9,417 bases of DNA, taken from an uncultured Muribaculaceae bacterium (GTDB lineage: Bacteria > Bacteroidota > Bacteroidia > Bacteroidales > Muribaculaceae). Where the stretch lies: contig CAMWXQ010000024.1 in NCBI GenBank assembly GCA_947178235.1, positions 1 to 9,417 of the forward strand, written 5' to 3'. Made by a program: the position numbers and the translations under genes. A model generated the notes under the pieces. The model saw only the letters and a list, made by a program, of their open reading frames with translations. It searched no databases and was not told the origin of the DNA. Below are positions 8,153-9,417 of this stretch, in pieces (positions within the stretch are counted from its first letter, which is position 1; each line of letters begins with the position of its first letter).

Positions 8153-8274
8153 AATTATGAGTTATGAATTAAGAATTATGAATTTGTATCATCTTATATG
8201 CCTTGTAAGCCATATAAATCTTATACGTCTTATAATGAGCTTAATTCATAATTCTTAATTCCTAATTCTTAATT
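8153..8274. repeat. Composite palindromic intergenic element (heptad arms, 9-base core array)
   Basis: Two inverted arms, 8153-8184 and 8243-8274, match over 32 bases with three mismatches; the inner 19 bases are perfect. Each arm is made of 7-base units close to GAATTAN. Between them are 58 bases containing five 9-base units (8189-8233), on the minus strand ATAAGACGT, ATAAGATTT, ATATGGCTT, ACAAGGCAT and ATAAGATGA. The element is very AT-rich against GC-rich genes. It starts 9 bases before the nth ATG and ends one base short of the pheS TGA. Transcribed, it could fold into a long hairpin in the pheS-nth spacer. It resembles a dispersed intergenic repeat, but copy number cannot be judged from one window. 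Confidence 0.8.
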
Positions 8275-8275
8275 A

Positions 8276-9295
<1,020 letters not shown>

Positions 9296-9317
9296 CGTAG
9301 TTTCGGTATTGAGGATG

Positions 9318-9349
9318 CAAAAGTAATGAAAAAAAGGGAGATTCGCAAG
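9318..9349 (-). promoter_or_regulatory. Bacteroidetes-type promoter of pheS
   Basis: On the minus strand, TACTTTTG (9318-9325) fits the Bacteroidetes -7 consensus TAnnTTTG exactly. CTTG (9346-9349), three of four matches to the TTTG -33 box, lies 20 bases upstream, which is the usual spacing. Initiation a few bases downstream would leave a 5' leader of roughly 15 bases before the pheS ATG at 9295. Confidence 0.7.
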
Positions 9350-9358
9350 AATCGTTCC
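9329..9358 (-). terminator. Probable intrinsic terminator of the upstream gene
   Basis: On the minus strand, GGA-(AC)-GATTC-TTGC-GAATC-TCC can form an eight-pair stem with a two-base bulge and a four-base loop, followed after one C by seven T (9335-9329). This lies 8 bases beyond the stop of the partial upstream gene. The stem is modest, so the call is tentative. The pheS -33 box falls across its loop and stem. Confidence 0.45.
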
Positions 9359-9365
9359 AATCAAG

Positions 9366-9417
9366 CTACCTCCGCTTGGGCTCGTCGGCAAACCTGTTGG
9401 GGAAGTCGATGTGCTTG
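9366..9417 (-). CDS. C-terminal end of an unidentified upstream gene (partial)
   Basis: The minus strand from the right edge reads an open frame of 16 complete codons, KHIDFPNRFADEPKRR, ending in TAG at 9368-9366. Its GC-rich codons look like those of the neighbouring genes, and a terminator-like hairpin follows shortly after. That favours a real 3' end rather than chance. Too little remains to name the product. Confidence 0.4.
   Translation of the reverse strand, partial: KHIDFPNRFADEPKRR

Noticed and set aside
8185..8242. The 9-base array as a CRISPR-like or small tandem gene element
   Set aside because: The units are far too short and have no spacers, and no cas genes are in the window. 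It is better described as the core of the palindromic element.
9296..9391. 32-residue N-terminal extension of PheS
   Set aside because: It would be translated across the promoter and terminator signals, and it has no counterpart in the PheS family, which starts like MIDKINAIKAE.

Overview
The window looks like a chromosomal segment of a GC-rich gut-type Bacteroidales (Bacteroidetes). Four things point there: a PL9 pectate lyase with Bacteroidetes-style surface modules, a propeller/Y_Y_Y/AraC regulator of the kind that controls polysaccharide utilisation loci (PULs), no Shine-Dalgarno sequences before the starts, and a TAnnTTTG-type promoter before pheS. I cannot place it to genus from sequence alone.

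Layout. The plus strand (bases 2-4371) carries two adjacent pectinase genes. The first is the 3' part of a PL1-type pectate lyase, cut by the window edge. Five bases later comes a large multimodular PL9 pectate lyase with a signal peptide, two beta-sandwich-like modules, two FN3-like modules, the catalytic beta-helix and a C-terminal sorting-like tail. After a 44-base convergent gap, the minus strand reads, in transcription order from the right edge: the last codons of an unidentified gene (9417-9366), a likely terminator overlapping a canonical promoter, pheS (9295-8276), a highly structured AT-rich repeat element (8153-8274), nth (8143-7478), and a 1021-residue membrane regulator (7481-4416) overlapping nth by four bases.

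How the genes may work together. The two lyases should cleave homogalacturonan at or outside the cell surface. The regulator has the periplasmic sensor architecture of a hybrid two-component system (HTCS): beta-propeller repeats, Y_Y_Y-like domain and a single transmembrane segment. It then goes almost directly into an AraC-type DNA-binding domain, with no histidine kinase or receiver. It is the obvious candidate sensor for the pectinase genes it faces, but that is inferred from proximity. It is coupled to the housekeeping genes pheS and nth, which is an unusual setting for a PUL regulator.

The least explained structure is the pheS-nth intergenic element. It has two inverted 32-base arms, each built of heptad repeats close to GAATTAN, around a core of five 9-base repeats. 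It fills nearly the whole gap.
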